A program made the translations under genes and the position numbers. From DATCJA01 sp963814955 (GTDB lineage Bacteria; Acidobacteriota; Vicinamibacteria; Vicinamibacterales; UBA2999): a DNA stretch of 64,000 nucleotides. The notes below the pieces were generated by a model that did not search any database, was not told the origin of the DNA, and was given only the letters and a program-made list of their open reading frames with translations. Position 1 is the first letter of the stretch, and each line of letters starts with the position of its first letter. Where the stretch lies: positions 124,001 to 188,000 of the forward strand of contig CAWFEX010000001.1 of assembly GCA_963814955.1 (NCBI GenBank), written 5' to 3'. Shown here piece by piece: positions 16,464 through 24,975 of this stretch.

Positions 16464-17789
16464 ATGAACAAAACAGTAACCACAGTGCTCGCTCTGGCGG
16501 TTGGCCTGGCCGCCGGGGTTCCGCTTGGTGGACGTCTGATGTCGCCAAGCGCGGAGGCCGAATCGACGACGACGAGTTCTGCGGCGACGACTGCGGCGGC
16601 GGTGACCGATGCCGTTGGCGCGGAAGACATTTCCGGTCCGTACGACGTGCAAGAAGGGTGGCCCAAAGATCTCGCAACGCTCCCCAACCATGAAAAATGG
16701 ACGTACGGTGGCGCGCGCGGCATCTTCGCGGAGAGCCCGGACCGCGTCTATCTGCTCGGCGGCGGCGAATTGCCGAACATCAAACGTCCGGCGGCGAAGC
16801 GGTATCCCGATGTGGGGCCGAACGTGCAGTTTCCCGTTGGCGGGCTCCCGTGGCGCAACGCCAACCAGGCCGCGCCGCCCGGCGGCGGCGGCTCAGGGCA
16901 GGACCCTGCGAAGGGAATGGACCTGTGGAGAGGCAACGCGCCGCCCTATCGCGAGCTTGGCGTCGATTCGCGGTGGGAGCACACCCTGATTGTCGTCAAC
17001 GCGCAGGGCGACATCATCGAAGAGTGGACGCAGTGGGACAAGATGTTCAAGCGCCCGCACGCCGTCTACGTGAGCCCGTACGATTCGGACAAGTACGTCT
17101 GGGTCGTGGACGACCACACGCACGCCATCTACAAGTTCACCAACGATGGCAAGCAGCTCGTGCAGACGATCGGCACACCGAATGTCTCCGGCGCAGACGG
17201 TACGCATTTCAACCGGCCGACGTTCATGGCGTGGTTGCCCGACGGAACCTTTTATGTGTCGGACGGCTACAACGGCACGCGCGTGGCGAAGTTCGACGCG
17301 AGCGGCAAGTTCCTCATGGATTTCGGGATGCCTGGCGAATCGGGCAAGGAGACGCGTCCGGGCTACATGAACAATGTCCACGGCGTCGCCATTGACGTGG
17401 AGACGCGGCGCGTGTTCGTCAACGATCGCGACAACCATCGCGTCCAGATTTTCGACGAGAACGGGAAGTACCTGTCGGAATGGAAGATTGGTGTGAGTCC
17501 GTCGAGTCTGCACATGGTCGAGATCGGAGCCGACCGCACGGTCGCGACCTTCGATCGCAACACGCACAAAATGCTGAAGTACGACCTCAACGGCCGCCTG
17601 ATCTACTCGTGGGGGACGATCGGCGATTTCCCCGGCACCGTCTGGGGTGTGCACGGCATGAGCACCGATCAGGAAGGGAACCTGTACGTGGCGGAAGTCG
17701 ACTCAGGGCGCTTCCAGAAGTTCACGCCGCGTCCCGGCGCCAATCCCGCGTTTTTGATTAGCAAGCCCGTCAAGGCGGTGTGGCAGTAG
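16464..17789 (+). CDS. Secreted NHL-repeat beta-propeller protein (tandem copy 1)
   Basis: Protein of 441 residues with an N-terminal hydrophobic segment (VLALAVGLAAGVPLG) that may be a signal peptide or anchor, followed by a low-complexity Ser/Thr/Ala stretch and six-bladed propeller repeats: RPHAVYVSPYDSDKYVWVVDDHTHAIYKF, RPTFMAWLPDGTFYVSDGYNGTRVAKF, NNVHGVAIDVETRRVFVNDRDNHRVQIF, GVHGMSTDQEGNLYVAEVD (each quoted only in part of the repeat). The family resembles the peptidylglycine alpha-amidating-lyase propeller; a role as lyase, or as sensor of a small ligand, is possible. GGAGG precedes the start. The next gene is a close paralogue in the same direction, after a heptamer repeat element. 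Confidence 0.82.
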   Translation: MNKTVTTVLALAVGLAAGVPLGGRLMSPSAEAESTTTSSAATTAAAVTDAVGAEDISGPYDVQEGWPKDLATLPNHEKWTYGGARGIFAESPDRVYLLGGGELPNIKRPAAKRYPDVGPNVQFPVGGLPWRNANQAAPPGGGGSGQDPAKGMDLWRGNAPPYRELGVDSRWEHTLIVVNAQGDIIEEWTQWDKMFKRPHAVYVSPYDSDKYVWVVDDHTHAIYKFTNDGKQLVQTIGTPNVSGADGTHFNRPTFMAWLPDGTFYVSDGYNGTRVAKFDASGKFLMDFGMPGESGKETRPGYMNNVHGVAIDVETRRVFVNDRDNHRVQIFDENGKYLSEWKIGVSPSSLHMVEIGADRTVATFDRNTHKMLKYDLNGRLIYSWGTIGDFPGTVWGVHGMSTDQEGNLYVAEVDSGRFQKFTPRPGANPAFLISKPVKAVWQ

Positions 17790-17794
17790 CAAGT

Positions 17795-17879
17795 TAAGTC
17801 ACAAGTCACAAGTCACAAGTCACAAGACAGCGATCGGCTGTTGTGACTTGGGATTTGTGACTTGAGCCTTGTGACTTGA
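17795..17879. repeat. Heptamer repeat element H5 (AAGTCAC type)
   Basis: Left arm 17795-17826 is four AAGTCAC-like units; right arm 17840-17879 is the reverse complement with some drift. The arms face each other around a 13-nt centre and fill the gap between the tandem NHL paralogues. Confidence 0.9.
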
Positions 17880-17907
17880 TTAGCTTCGTGGTCACCGGAG
17901 GAGAGGC

Positions 17908-19236
17908 ATGAATAAAGGAGCAACCGTTGTATTGGCGCTGGCCGCGGGACTGGCTGCTGGCGTTCCGCTCGGCAATCGGCTCATGCCGGCTCGCGAACAA
18001 GCCGCCGCGCCACCCGCGACCACAGGATTTTCAGCGGTCGCCGACGCGATTGGAACGCAGGACCACATGGGTCCATACGAAGTCGTCGAGGGGTGGCCGA
18101 AGGACATCAGCACCCTTCCCGGGCACGACAAGTGGACGTGGGGCGCGGGACAGGGCATCTTCGCCGAGAACCCGAATCGCGTGTACCTCGTTTCGCGCGG
18201 CGAGCTCCCAAACCTGCCACGACCGCAGGTCAGACGGTTTCCTGACGTCGGCCCGAGCATTCAGTTTCCAATTGGCGGCGTTCCCTGGCGCAGCGCAACG
18301 GCGACGGCCCTTCCGGGCGCTGGCGGGACGGGGCAGGATCCGGCGAAGGGCATGGATCTCTGGCGGGGCGCACAGCCCCCGCATCGCGAGGTGGGCGTTG
18401 ACGCCCGTTGGGAGCACTGCCTGACCGTCGTCGACGCGCAGGGCAACATCATCGAAGAGTGGACGCAGTGGGACAAGATCATGAAGCGCCCGCACTCGGT
18501 GTACGTGAGTCCCTACGATGCGGAGAAACACGTCTGGCTCGTAGACGACCACATGCACGCGATCTACAAGTTCACGAACGATGGCAAGCAGCTGGTGCAG
18601 ACGATCGGCACGCCCAACGTGCCGGGCGCCGATGCCACGCATTTCAACCGGCCGACGTTCATGGCGTGGCTGCCCGACGGCAGCTTCTACGTCGCTGATG
18701 GATATAACGGCACGCGCGTCGCCAAGTTCGATGCCAGCGGCACGTTCCTGCTCGACTTTGGCATGAAGGGTTCGGGATCCGGCGACGAAGGGGAAGAAAC
18801 ACGTCCGGGCTACATGAACAACGTGCACGGCGTCGCGGTCGACGTCGAGACGCGGCGCGTCTTCGTCAACGACCGCGCCAACCACCGCGTCCAGATTTTC
18901 GACGACAGCGGCAAGTATCTGTCCGAGTGGAAGATTGCGGTAAGGCCGTCCAGCCTGCATCTCATTCAAATTGGCGCGGATCGCACTGTGGTCGCCTTCG
19001 ACCGTAATACGCACAAGATGTTGAAGTACGACCTCGACGGTCGTCTGCTGTATTCGTGGGGTACGGTTGGCGACTTCCCAGGGACGCTCTGGGGTGTGCA
19101 CGGGATCAGCACCGATCAGGAAGGCAACCTCTACGTCGCGGAAGTGGACGCCGGACGATTTCAGAAATTCCGCCCGCGTCCGGGTGCCAACCAGGGATAT
19201 CTAATAGGGAAACCGATCTATTCCGCGTGGCAGTAG
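17908..19236 (+). CDS. Secreted NHL-repeat beta-propeller protein (tandem copy 2)
   Basis: Close paralogue (442 residues) of the protein encoded immediately upstream; by eye well over two thirds of positions are identical along the whole length, including the blade motifs and the C-terminal PRPGAN segment. It keeps the hydrophobic N-terminus (VLALAAGLAAGVPLG). The main difference is a small insertion (GSGSGDEGEE) in the fourth blade. GGAGAGG lies upstream of the ATG. The pair arose by tandem duplication with an H-type repeat between the copies. Function unknown; same caveats as its neighbour. Confidence 0.82.
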   Translation: MNKGATVVLALAAGLAAGVPLGNRLMPAREQAAAPPATTGFSAVADAIGTQDHMGPYEVVEGWPKDISTLPGHDKWTWGAGQGIFAENPNRVYLVSRGELPNLPRPQVRRFPDVGPSIQFPIGGVPWRSATATALPGAGGTGQDPAKGMDLWRGAQPPHREVGVDARWEHCLTVVDAQGNIIEEWTQWDKIMKRPHSVYVSPYDAEKHVWLVDDHMHAIYKFTNDGKQLVQTIGTPNVPGADATHFNRPTFMAWLPDGSFYVADGYNGTRVAKFDASGTFLLDFGMKGSGSGDEGEETRPGYMNNVHGVAVDVETRRVFVNDRANHRVQIFDDSGKYLSEWKIAVRPSSLHLIQIGADRTVVAFDRNTHKMLKYDLDGRLLYSWGTVGDFPGTLWGVHGISTDQEGNLYVAEVDAGRFQKFRPRPGANQGYLIGKPIYSAWQ

Positions 19237-19255
19237 CAAAGCCCCACGATCACAG

Positions 19256-19308
19256 GCCACGGAGACACAGAGACACGGAGCAATATTTGGCTCTGTGTTC
19301 TAGTGGCT
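19256..19308. repeat. Short tandem repeat element H15 (ACACGGAG type)
   Basis: Left arm of ACACAGAG/ACACGGAG units (period nearer 8 than 7) and a right arm GGCTCTGTGTTCTAGTGGCT that is its approximate reverse complement. It lies 33 nt before the DASS transporter start, which lacks a clear Shine-Dalgarno. Confidence 0.75.
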
Positions 19309-19341
19309 CGTCGTTCATCATTTTGATCTGATCCCTGCCTC

Positions 19342-20739
19342 ATGGCGCCGCGTTCGAGGCGTCTCGCGCTGGTCATCTGCGTCGGCATCGGCATCTGGTT
19401 GCTGCCGCGCCCGGATCCGGTCGATCCTCGCGCCTGGCGGCTGCTCGCCATATTCGTTGCTACCGTCGTTGGAGTCATAGCGAGGCCGCTGCCGATGGCC
19501 GCAATGGCGGCCGTCGGCCTGGCGGCGACGCTGGCGACGCGCACGCTCACGATCAACGAAGCGCTCAGCGGCTTTGCGAACCCGACCGTCTGGCTCGTTG
19601 TGACTGCCTTCTTCCTTGCATGCGGTTTTATCCAGACCGGCCTCGGCGCTCGCATCGCGTACGGCATGGTGAAGGCATTCGGGCGCACCACGGTTGGACT
19701 CGGATATAGCATCGTTGCCGCCGATCTCGTGCTGGCGCCGTTGATCCCGAGCAACACCGCACGTGCCGGTGGAGTGATCTTCCCCATCCTTCAGTCGCTC
19801 ATAAGGGTCATTGCACCAGAACCGGTCGCGCATGCGCGGACGCGCGCGTTTCTCACCCTGACGGCGTACAACGGAACGGTGGTCACGAGCGCCATGTTCA
19901 TTACTGCGATGGTGGCCAATCCGCTGATCGTTCAGCTCGCCGCCGATCAGCGCGTGCCGATCAGTTGGAACCTGTGGGCGCTGGCGGCGTCAGTGCCGGG
20001 GGCGGTCAGTCTGCTCGTGGTCCCGGTCTTCATCTACTGGCTGTGCGCCCGGGGATCGGCGGCCACTGGCGATGCGCCACAGGCGGCGGCCGCTGCGCTC
20101 GCGCGGCTCGGGCCCGTCAAGCGCAGCGAAGGCATCATGGCCGCCGTATCGATCGTGCTGCTTGGCGCCTGGATCGGTGGATCGTCCGTCGGCCTGGATA
20201 CGACGGCGGCTGCGCTTATTGCTGTCGCGGCATTGCTCCTTACAGGAGTACTGGGCTGGGATGACCTCGTACGCGATCACGAGGCCTGGAATACGTTCGT
20301 GTGGTTCGCATCTCTCGTCACGATGGCGACGTACCTCGGGCAGTTCGGACTGACGGCATGGTTCACCGACGAGGTCAAGTCGATGTTTACAGGGATCGGG
20401 TGGATCGCGGGCTTCCTTGGCGTCGTTTTCGTCTATTTTTACAGCCACTACTTCTTTGCGAGCATTACCGCCCACGTCAGCGCGATGTACGCGCCATTTC
20501 TCGCGGTCGCACTGGCGCTCGGCACGCCACCCTTCCTGGCGGCGCTGGCGCTTGGCTTCTCCAGCAACTTGTTCGCGAGCCTGACGCATTACGGCACGGC
20601 GCCGGCGCCCATCCTCTTCGGCAGCGGCCACGTGCCTCTTGGTATGTGGTGGCGAGTGGGCTTGCTGGTCAGCATCGTCAACATTGCGATCTGGATCGGA
20701 GTGGGCGTTGTGTGGTGGCGGGCATTGGGGCTCTGGTGA
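19342..20739 (+). CDS. DASS-family anion:Na+ symporter (2-oxoglutarate/malate or sulfate type)
   Basis: Inner-membrane carrier of 465 residues with about 11-12 hydrophobic segments, belonging to the divalent anion:Na+ symporter family. It shows both signature Ser-Asn-Thr-like anion-binding loops: LIPSNTARAGGV at about residue 134-145 and the second repeat SSNLFASLTHYGTAPAPI at about 411-428, matching the dicarboxylate-translocator branch. It would import C4/C5 dicarboxylates. ATG 19342 begins the first hydrophobic segment; the region before it holds repeat element H15. This fits the other organic-acid carriers in the window. Confidence 0.9.
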   Translation: MAPRSRRLALVICVGIGIWLLPRPDPVDPRAWRLLAIFVATVVGVIARPLPMAAMAAVGLAATLATRTLTINEALSGFANPTVWLVVTAFFLACGFIQTGLGARIAYGMVKAFGRTTVGLGYSIVAADLVLAPLIPSNTARAGGVIFPILQSLIRVIAPEPVAHARTRAFLTLTAYNGTVVTSAMFITAMVANPLIVQLAADQRVPISWNLWALAASVPGAVSLLVVPVFIYWLCARGSAATGDAPQAAAAALARLGPVKRSEGIMAAVSIVLLGAWIGGSSVGLDTTAAALIAVAALLLTGVLGWDDLVRDHEAWNTFVWFASLVTMATYLGQFGLTAWFTDEVKSMFTGIGWIAGFLGVVFVYFYSHYFFASITAHVSAMYAPFLAVALALGTPPFLAALALGFSSNLFASLTHYGTAPAPILFGSGHVPLGMWWRVGLLVSIVNIAIWIGVGVVWWRALGLW

Positions 20740-20780
20740 GACGCGCGAATCTGTCCGGTCCGGGATGGCTGGTTGTTGAC

Positions 20781-20877
20781 GAAGTGCAAAGTGCAAACTT
20801 CAAAGTGCAAAGTAAGTTGAAAGTACTCCGCGATACTTCGAACTTACTTTTTACTTTGCATTTCGAAGTTTTTACTT
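20781..20877. repeat. Heptamer repeat element H6 (GTGCAAA type)
   Basis: GTGCAAA, CTTCAAA and GTGCAAA heptamers in the left arm, AACTTAC/TTTACTTTGCA units in the right arm, with the arms roughly reverse-complementary. It lies between the convergent DASS and DUF5916 genes. Closely related to H7 at 36723-36821. Confidence 0.88.
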
Positions 20878-20889
20878 GCCCGTACATCG

Positions 20890-23220
20890 TCAGAACCGGT
20901 AGGTATACAGGATCTTCGACGCGAGACGCTTGTCGAGTGTCGAGAAGCGATCGACAACCGGGTCGTCCTGCCAGTTGTGTGTGTAGACGATGTACAGATC
21001 GCTGCCTGGTGTGATGATCCAGCGGAATCGCGACTGCCAGCCGAGGGCGGCGCTCTGCGAGTCGTACTGAATGTTGTTGGTGATCGCGATGAACGGCGAG
21101 AACTGCGCCTCGCCCACGAGTCTGTACAACCGAGTTATGAAGTGTCCTTCACGCAGCTTGACATCGTTCCACTGCCCGGTCAGGAACACGAACAGTCCCG
21201 GTCGAACGCGCACGTTGACGTTCAGTTGCTGTTCGACTCTGGTGCCCGAATAGAACTGTCCAGACTCGATCGACCCGTTCATCGACAGCGCTCGCCGGTT
21301 CGCCGTCGACACGAAGAACCGGTAACGCTGAAACGTGTAAGCCGCGCCCTGCGGGAGGGTGATCTCGCTGGTGATGGCGAAAGGGGTATCGAGGCGCTCG
21401 TATTGGCGGCTGATGGTGAATCTGAAATTGTCCTGTGAATGAAACTGCACCTGGGCCGGCTGTACGACGATCGTCCGCTTCAGCAGGTCGTTGTGGAGAT
21501 CCGCCACGGTATCGAAGCTCCCGCCGAGCGTCACCTGCCTGATATAGCGGTGATTGCTGGGGCGGGGGCCGTACTCCACCGCCTGGCTGTACTGGCGGTA
21601 AGCGCGCCGCAGGACGAACCCGACGGCCGGATCGAAATTCTCCTGCACCTCCTTCGCGTCCGCGCGCGCGTTCCACAGGTCGTTCGGATATTGAAGGGAA
21701 GCCCCGAACGCGCTGCTGCCGCTCGACACACCCGGCCGGCCGTTGTAGAGAAACCACCCGCTGCCCTCGAGGTTCTGGTCGCCCAGGAAAGTCGACGTCG
21801 CCAGCCGTGCATCGAGCCCCGCCGTGTGGGACGTCCCGGCGCCGGCGAGCCCATCGCGACGCGTGTACATTCCGCCGATGTAGGACTGCTGCAGCAGCCG
21901 CCGCTTGACCCGCGCCACGGTGAAGTTCTCGCTGCTGAAACCGTTGTCTTCTCCGGTGCGCACGTGCAGTAACCCCACATCCTGCGCACCCGCCTGGCCG
22001 GTTACCTTGGTGCCAAAGTCGATCTTCTGGGGCGTGGCGTCGGCGCTCAGGCCGATGCGGCGGCTGAAGAACGGAATGACGCGCTCTTCGTTGCTGCGTC
22101 CGACAGGGCCAAAGAAATTCTCGGTGCCGCCGTCGCTGGCGAAATCGAAGAACGTGGCGCCGTCGAGGAAGAAGTCGCGCTGCTCGGGAAAGAACAGCGA
22201 GAAGCGAGTGAGATTCACCTGCCGCTGATCGACCTCCGTCTGCGCGAAGTCGGTGTTGATGGTGAGATTCGTCCGCAACAGCGGTGTCGGATTGTAGAAA
22301 AGATCGAGCCCGACACTTTTGTCGGTCGTCGTCGCCGGATTGCCTCGGCCCGGCGACGCCAGCGCCGAGAGGAGGCCGTACGGTTTGATGTCGAGGCCGT
22401 GCCCCTGCGTCACCTCGCGAATGCCAGTGAGCAGGCCGGCGTTGTTCATCCGGCGGACTCCCTGGTTGCGCGCAAATCCGGTCCAGATCGACTGCTCGTT
22501 CTTGCGGCGGACGACCCGCTGGAAGTTGATACCCCAGGTGTCGTTCTCCGGGTTGAAATTGAGCGTACGGAACGGTATCTCGATCTCGAGGGTCCACCCG
22601 ATGTCGCCGCGATCCACGCGCGCGTTCCAGATACCGTCCCACTCCCGGTTGTCGCCGTTGAGGCCCATCAGCGCGTCGGCCATCAGGCCGGACGGGTTCA
22701 TCTCGAAGAAGTAGCCGGTGCGGCCGTCGAGGAAGGTGTCGATCGTCCACATGAACCCGTCGTCGGAATTGAGCCGTTCGTCGCGTCTGAGCTGCCAGCC
22801 GATCCATGCACCCGGCTCCGAGTCGAAGCAGGTGACCCCGAGGTAGAGCCGCTCGCCATCGAAGACGATGCGTACTTCTGTTCGCTCGGTGGCCGGCTCG
22901 CCATTGGTTGGATCGATTTGTATGAAATCGGCCGCGGGCACGGCCCTTGACCACGATGGTTCATCGAGGCGGCCATCGAGCGTGATCGATTCGGTGTCGG
23001 ACAGGCGTACGGCCGCGACACTACGCCGGCCGCCGTTGTCCTGCGTTCCCTGGACGTTTACCGGTGCTCCTTGCTGAACGCCGCCAGGCGTCGACACCGA
23101 GGCGGCGGTCGCCGGCTGCTGCGGAGCGGGATCGACCTGGGCGAGTGCGACCGCTGCGTGTGCGCACAGCAGGAACGGGATTAGGGAGCGCACGGCCACG
23201 CTCCACCTGCGTCTGCTCAT
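20890..23220 (-). CDS. DUF5916 protein with CBM9-like N-terminal domain
   Basis: Secreted protein of 776 residues. After a signal peptide (about residues 1-28) and a Pro/Gln-rich linker comes a carbohydrate-binding family 9-like domain (about 70-260: ITLDGRLDEPSWSRA, EVRIVFDGERLYLGVTCFD), then a long beta-rich DUF5916 region to the C-terminus, ending in KILYTYRF with an aromatic last residue as in outer-membrane barrels. Motifs such as FFPEQRDFFLDG and NTDFAQTEVDQRQVNLTRF are typical of this family. The protein is probably an outer-membrane barrel carrying a sugar-binding domain; no catalytic activity is established. Monocistronic, with its promoter in the 23221-23420 gap. Confidence 0.88.
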   Translation of the reverse strand: MSRRRWSVAVRSLIPFLLCAHAAVALAQVDPAPQQPATAASVSTPGGVQQGAPVNVQGTQDNGGRRSVAAVRLSDTESITLDGRLDEPSWSRAVPAADFIQIDPTNGEPATERTEVRIVFDGERLYLGVTCFDSEPGAWIGWQLRRDERLNSDDGFMWTIDTFLDGRTGYFFEMNPSGLMADALMGLNGDNREWDGIWNARVDRGDIGWTLEIEIPFRTLNFNPENDTWGINFQRVVRRKNEQSIWTGFARNQGVRRMNNAGLLTGIREVTQGHGLDIKPYGLLSALASPGRGNPATTTDKSVGLDLFYNPTPLLRTNLTINTDFAQTEVDQRQVNLTRFSLFFPEQRDFFLDGATFFDFASDGGTENFFGPVGRSNEERVIPFFSRRIGLSADATPQKIDFGTKVTGQAGAQDVGLLHVRTGEDNGFSSENFTVARVKRRLLQQSYIGGMYTRRDGLAGAGTSHTAGLDARLATSTFLGDQNLEGSGWFLYNGRPGVSSGSSAFGASLQYPNDLWNARADAKEVQENFDPAVGFVLRRAYRQYSQAVEYGPRPSNHRYIRQVTLGGSFDTVADLHNDLLKRTIVVQPAQVQFHSQDNFRFTISRQYERLDTPFAITSEITLPQGAAYTFQRYRFFVSTANRRALSMNGSIESGQFYSGTRVEQQLNVNVRVRPGLFVFLTGQWNDVKLREGHFITRLYRLVGEAQFSPFIAITNNIQYDSQSAALGWQSRFRWIITPGSDLYIVYTHNWQDDPVVDRFSTLDKRLASKILYTYRF

Positions 23221-23427
23221 CGTTCGGTTACCCTGGCAGGTGCAGGCGAGGGGCAGTCTTCACCCGTTCACGAAACCGCCCCCTGTGGAGAGTGGCAGCG
23301 ACGCCGCAAGGCCCGCGGGCACGCCATAGTAGCGCGGAACGCTCCGGCGGGGCACCTGACGTGGGTTCCTATCTGTAGTACGAGCCGGCGAGTGCGCCGG
23401 TCACGGCGACCACCTGGCCACTTGGAA

Positions 23428-23452
23428 GGTCCGGCTGAAGCCGGACACTACG
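23428..23452. repeat. TCCGGCT hairpin element, single copy
   Basis: TCCGGCTGAAGCCGGA hairpin with the flanking CACTACG common to copies at 13213-13268 and 50812-50871. The 298-nt gap 23221-23517 otherwise holds the start region of the DUF5916 gene and no further gene. Confidence 0.8.
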
Positions 23453-23468
23453 ACGAGCGCAAGAGAGC

Positions 23469-23493
23469 GGCGCCGCGCCATGAGCGCGGCGCC
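23469..23493 (-). terminator. GC-rich hairpin downstream of the Vgb-like gene
   Basis: Perfect 10-bp stem GGCGCCGCGC with a CATGA loop, 25 nt past the stop of the minus-strand gene ending at 23518. No long T-run follows, so intrinsic termination is plausible but not certain. Confidence 0.5.
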
Positions 23494-23517
23494 CAATCGC
23501 GCCGGATTAACCGCGAG

Positions 23518-24798
23518 CTATCGGCTGCTTGTCGTCGTCGCCCGATTGATCGTGACCAGCCCGATCCGGTTCGTGCTGGTCTGATGAATCAGGAGGTTTC
23601 CGTCGGCCGTCGCGCGCATGTTCCGGAGCGTGCCGACGCCGGACGGGATCGCCCAACTCTGGAACCGTTCCGTCTTCGGATCGAACCGCACGAGCGCATC
23701 GGGCCGGCGGCGCGACTCGTTGTACCAGATGATGTCGTTGACGACCGTAATCGCGTACGGCTGTGTGTCCTGACCGCTTGGCGACTGCCACTCCTTGACT
23801 TCACCGGTGCGCGGGTTCAGCCGGCCCAACGTGCCGAGCGAGTAGTTGACGTACCAAACCATGTCGTCGCTGGTGAGCGCGACGCGGCGGATCCGTGACT
23901 TCTCGTTCGGAACGGGATACTCACGGATGGCCATCGTCACCGGATCTATGCTGGCGACTTTGTAAGAGCCGGTGTATGCGACCCAGGGCACGCCTTTGGA
24001 ATCGAGGTCGATGCCGTAGGGGTCCGCATCCGGAGTGGGGATTTTGGCGAGCTTGATCTCGCCGTTCGCCGGGTTGAGCCGGCCGACCATGTTGCCGTTC
24101 TGGACGGTGAACCACAGAACACCATTGCGGTCGAAGATCGGGGTGTGTGGATCACGCGCCGCGGGATCCGGCAGGATGTAGACGGTCATTTCACCGGTCT
24201 TCGGATCCAGCTTGCCCACGGTGCCGTTGGCGTTCCCCATGTACCAGATGTTGCCGCTGCGATCGGCGGCAATGCTGTGGGGCCGCGCGCCCTGCGGCAG
24301 TGTCCACTCGCGCATCTCGCCGGTGCGCGGGTTCAGCCGTCCGACGACGTTGCCGTACTGGCCCGCCCACCAGATCATCCCGTCGGGTGACTGCACCGGA
24401 TCGCGCGCCCGTTGGCCGGGCGTTGGCACCTGCCATTCGCGGAAGGAGACCTGAACGGGACCCGGGACCGGTACTGGTTCACGTCCCGGCTTTGGAGGGA
24501 AGTGCGTGGCCAGATACTGCGCCACAGTATCGGCCTGCGGGTCGGGCAGCTTGATCATCGTGGAGAAGAGATACTGCCAGCGCTCCTTCGTATAGCCGGT
24601 CGAGTTGGTGATCTGATTGACGCCGTGGCACGTCGTGCACGCCCGCGCCACGAGCTCTTTGCCTGCCCCGTCTGGAATCGCGGGCGCCTGCTGGGCCTGG
24701 CCGCCCTGAGCTCCCTGAGGGGCTTGTGCCTGAAGTGCCCCGGTTACGCTTGTGAGAATGAGCGCCGCCGCTAATAAGAGGGTCGAAAGTCGCGACAT
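23518..24798 (-). CDS. Secreted cytochrome c / virginiamycin B lyase-like propeller
   Basis: Secreted protein of 426 residues that couples a c-type heme domain to a Vgb-like seven-bladed propeller. After a signal peptide (to about residue 25) comes a Gln/Ala-rich linker and CTTCH at residues 54-58, the covalent heme site. The propeller repeats read GLIWWAGQYGNVVGRLNPRTGEM-like (residues quoted loosely), RSGNIWYMGNANGTVGKLDP, NGVLWFTVQNGNMVGRLNP and DIIWYNESRRRPDALVRFDP. The longer reading upstream of ATG 24798 covers another gene on the other strand and is rejected; AAGGAGA lies 7 nt before the ATG. An electron-transfer or lyase role is possible; no partner gene is adjacent. Confidence 0.85.
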   Translation of the reverse strand: MSRLSTLLLAAALILTSVTGALQAQAPQGAQGGQAQQAPAIPDGAGKELVARACTTCHGVNQITNSTGYTKERWQYLFSTMIKLPDPQADTVAQYLATHFPPKPGREPVPVPGPVQVSFREWQVPTPGQRARDPVQSPDGMIWWAGQYGNVVGRLNPRTGEMREWTLPQGARPHSIAADRSGNIWYMGNANGTVGKLDPKTGEMTVYILPDPAARDPHTPIFDRNGVLWFTVQNGNMVGRLNPANGEIKLAKIPTPDADPYGIDLDSKGVPWVAYTGSYKVASIDPVTMAIREYPVPNEKSRIRRVALTSDDMVWYVNYSLGTLGRLNPRTGEVKEWQSPSGQDTQPYAITVVNDIIWYNESRRRPDALVRFDPKTERFQSWAIPSGVGTLRNMRATADGNLLIHQTSTNRIGLVTINRATTTSSR

Positions 24799-24975
24799 GT
24801 TCGTCTCCTTTCTGACCTGGCGATTTCCCGGAAACCGGACCATCCTAGCGCTGCCCGGTGCGTGATTCAACGAAACTCGAAACCGCACCCCTTCGCCCAA
24901 CGGTGCTATGCTCGCGGCGAAATCCATTCGGAACCTGGGCGTGCGTCGGTTCTCGCTCTTGAGAGGAGACTTCAT

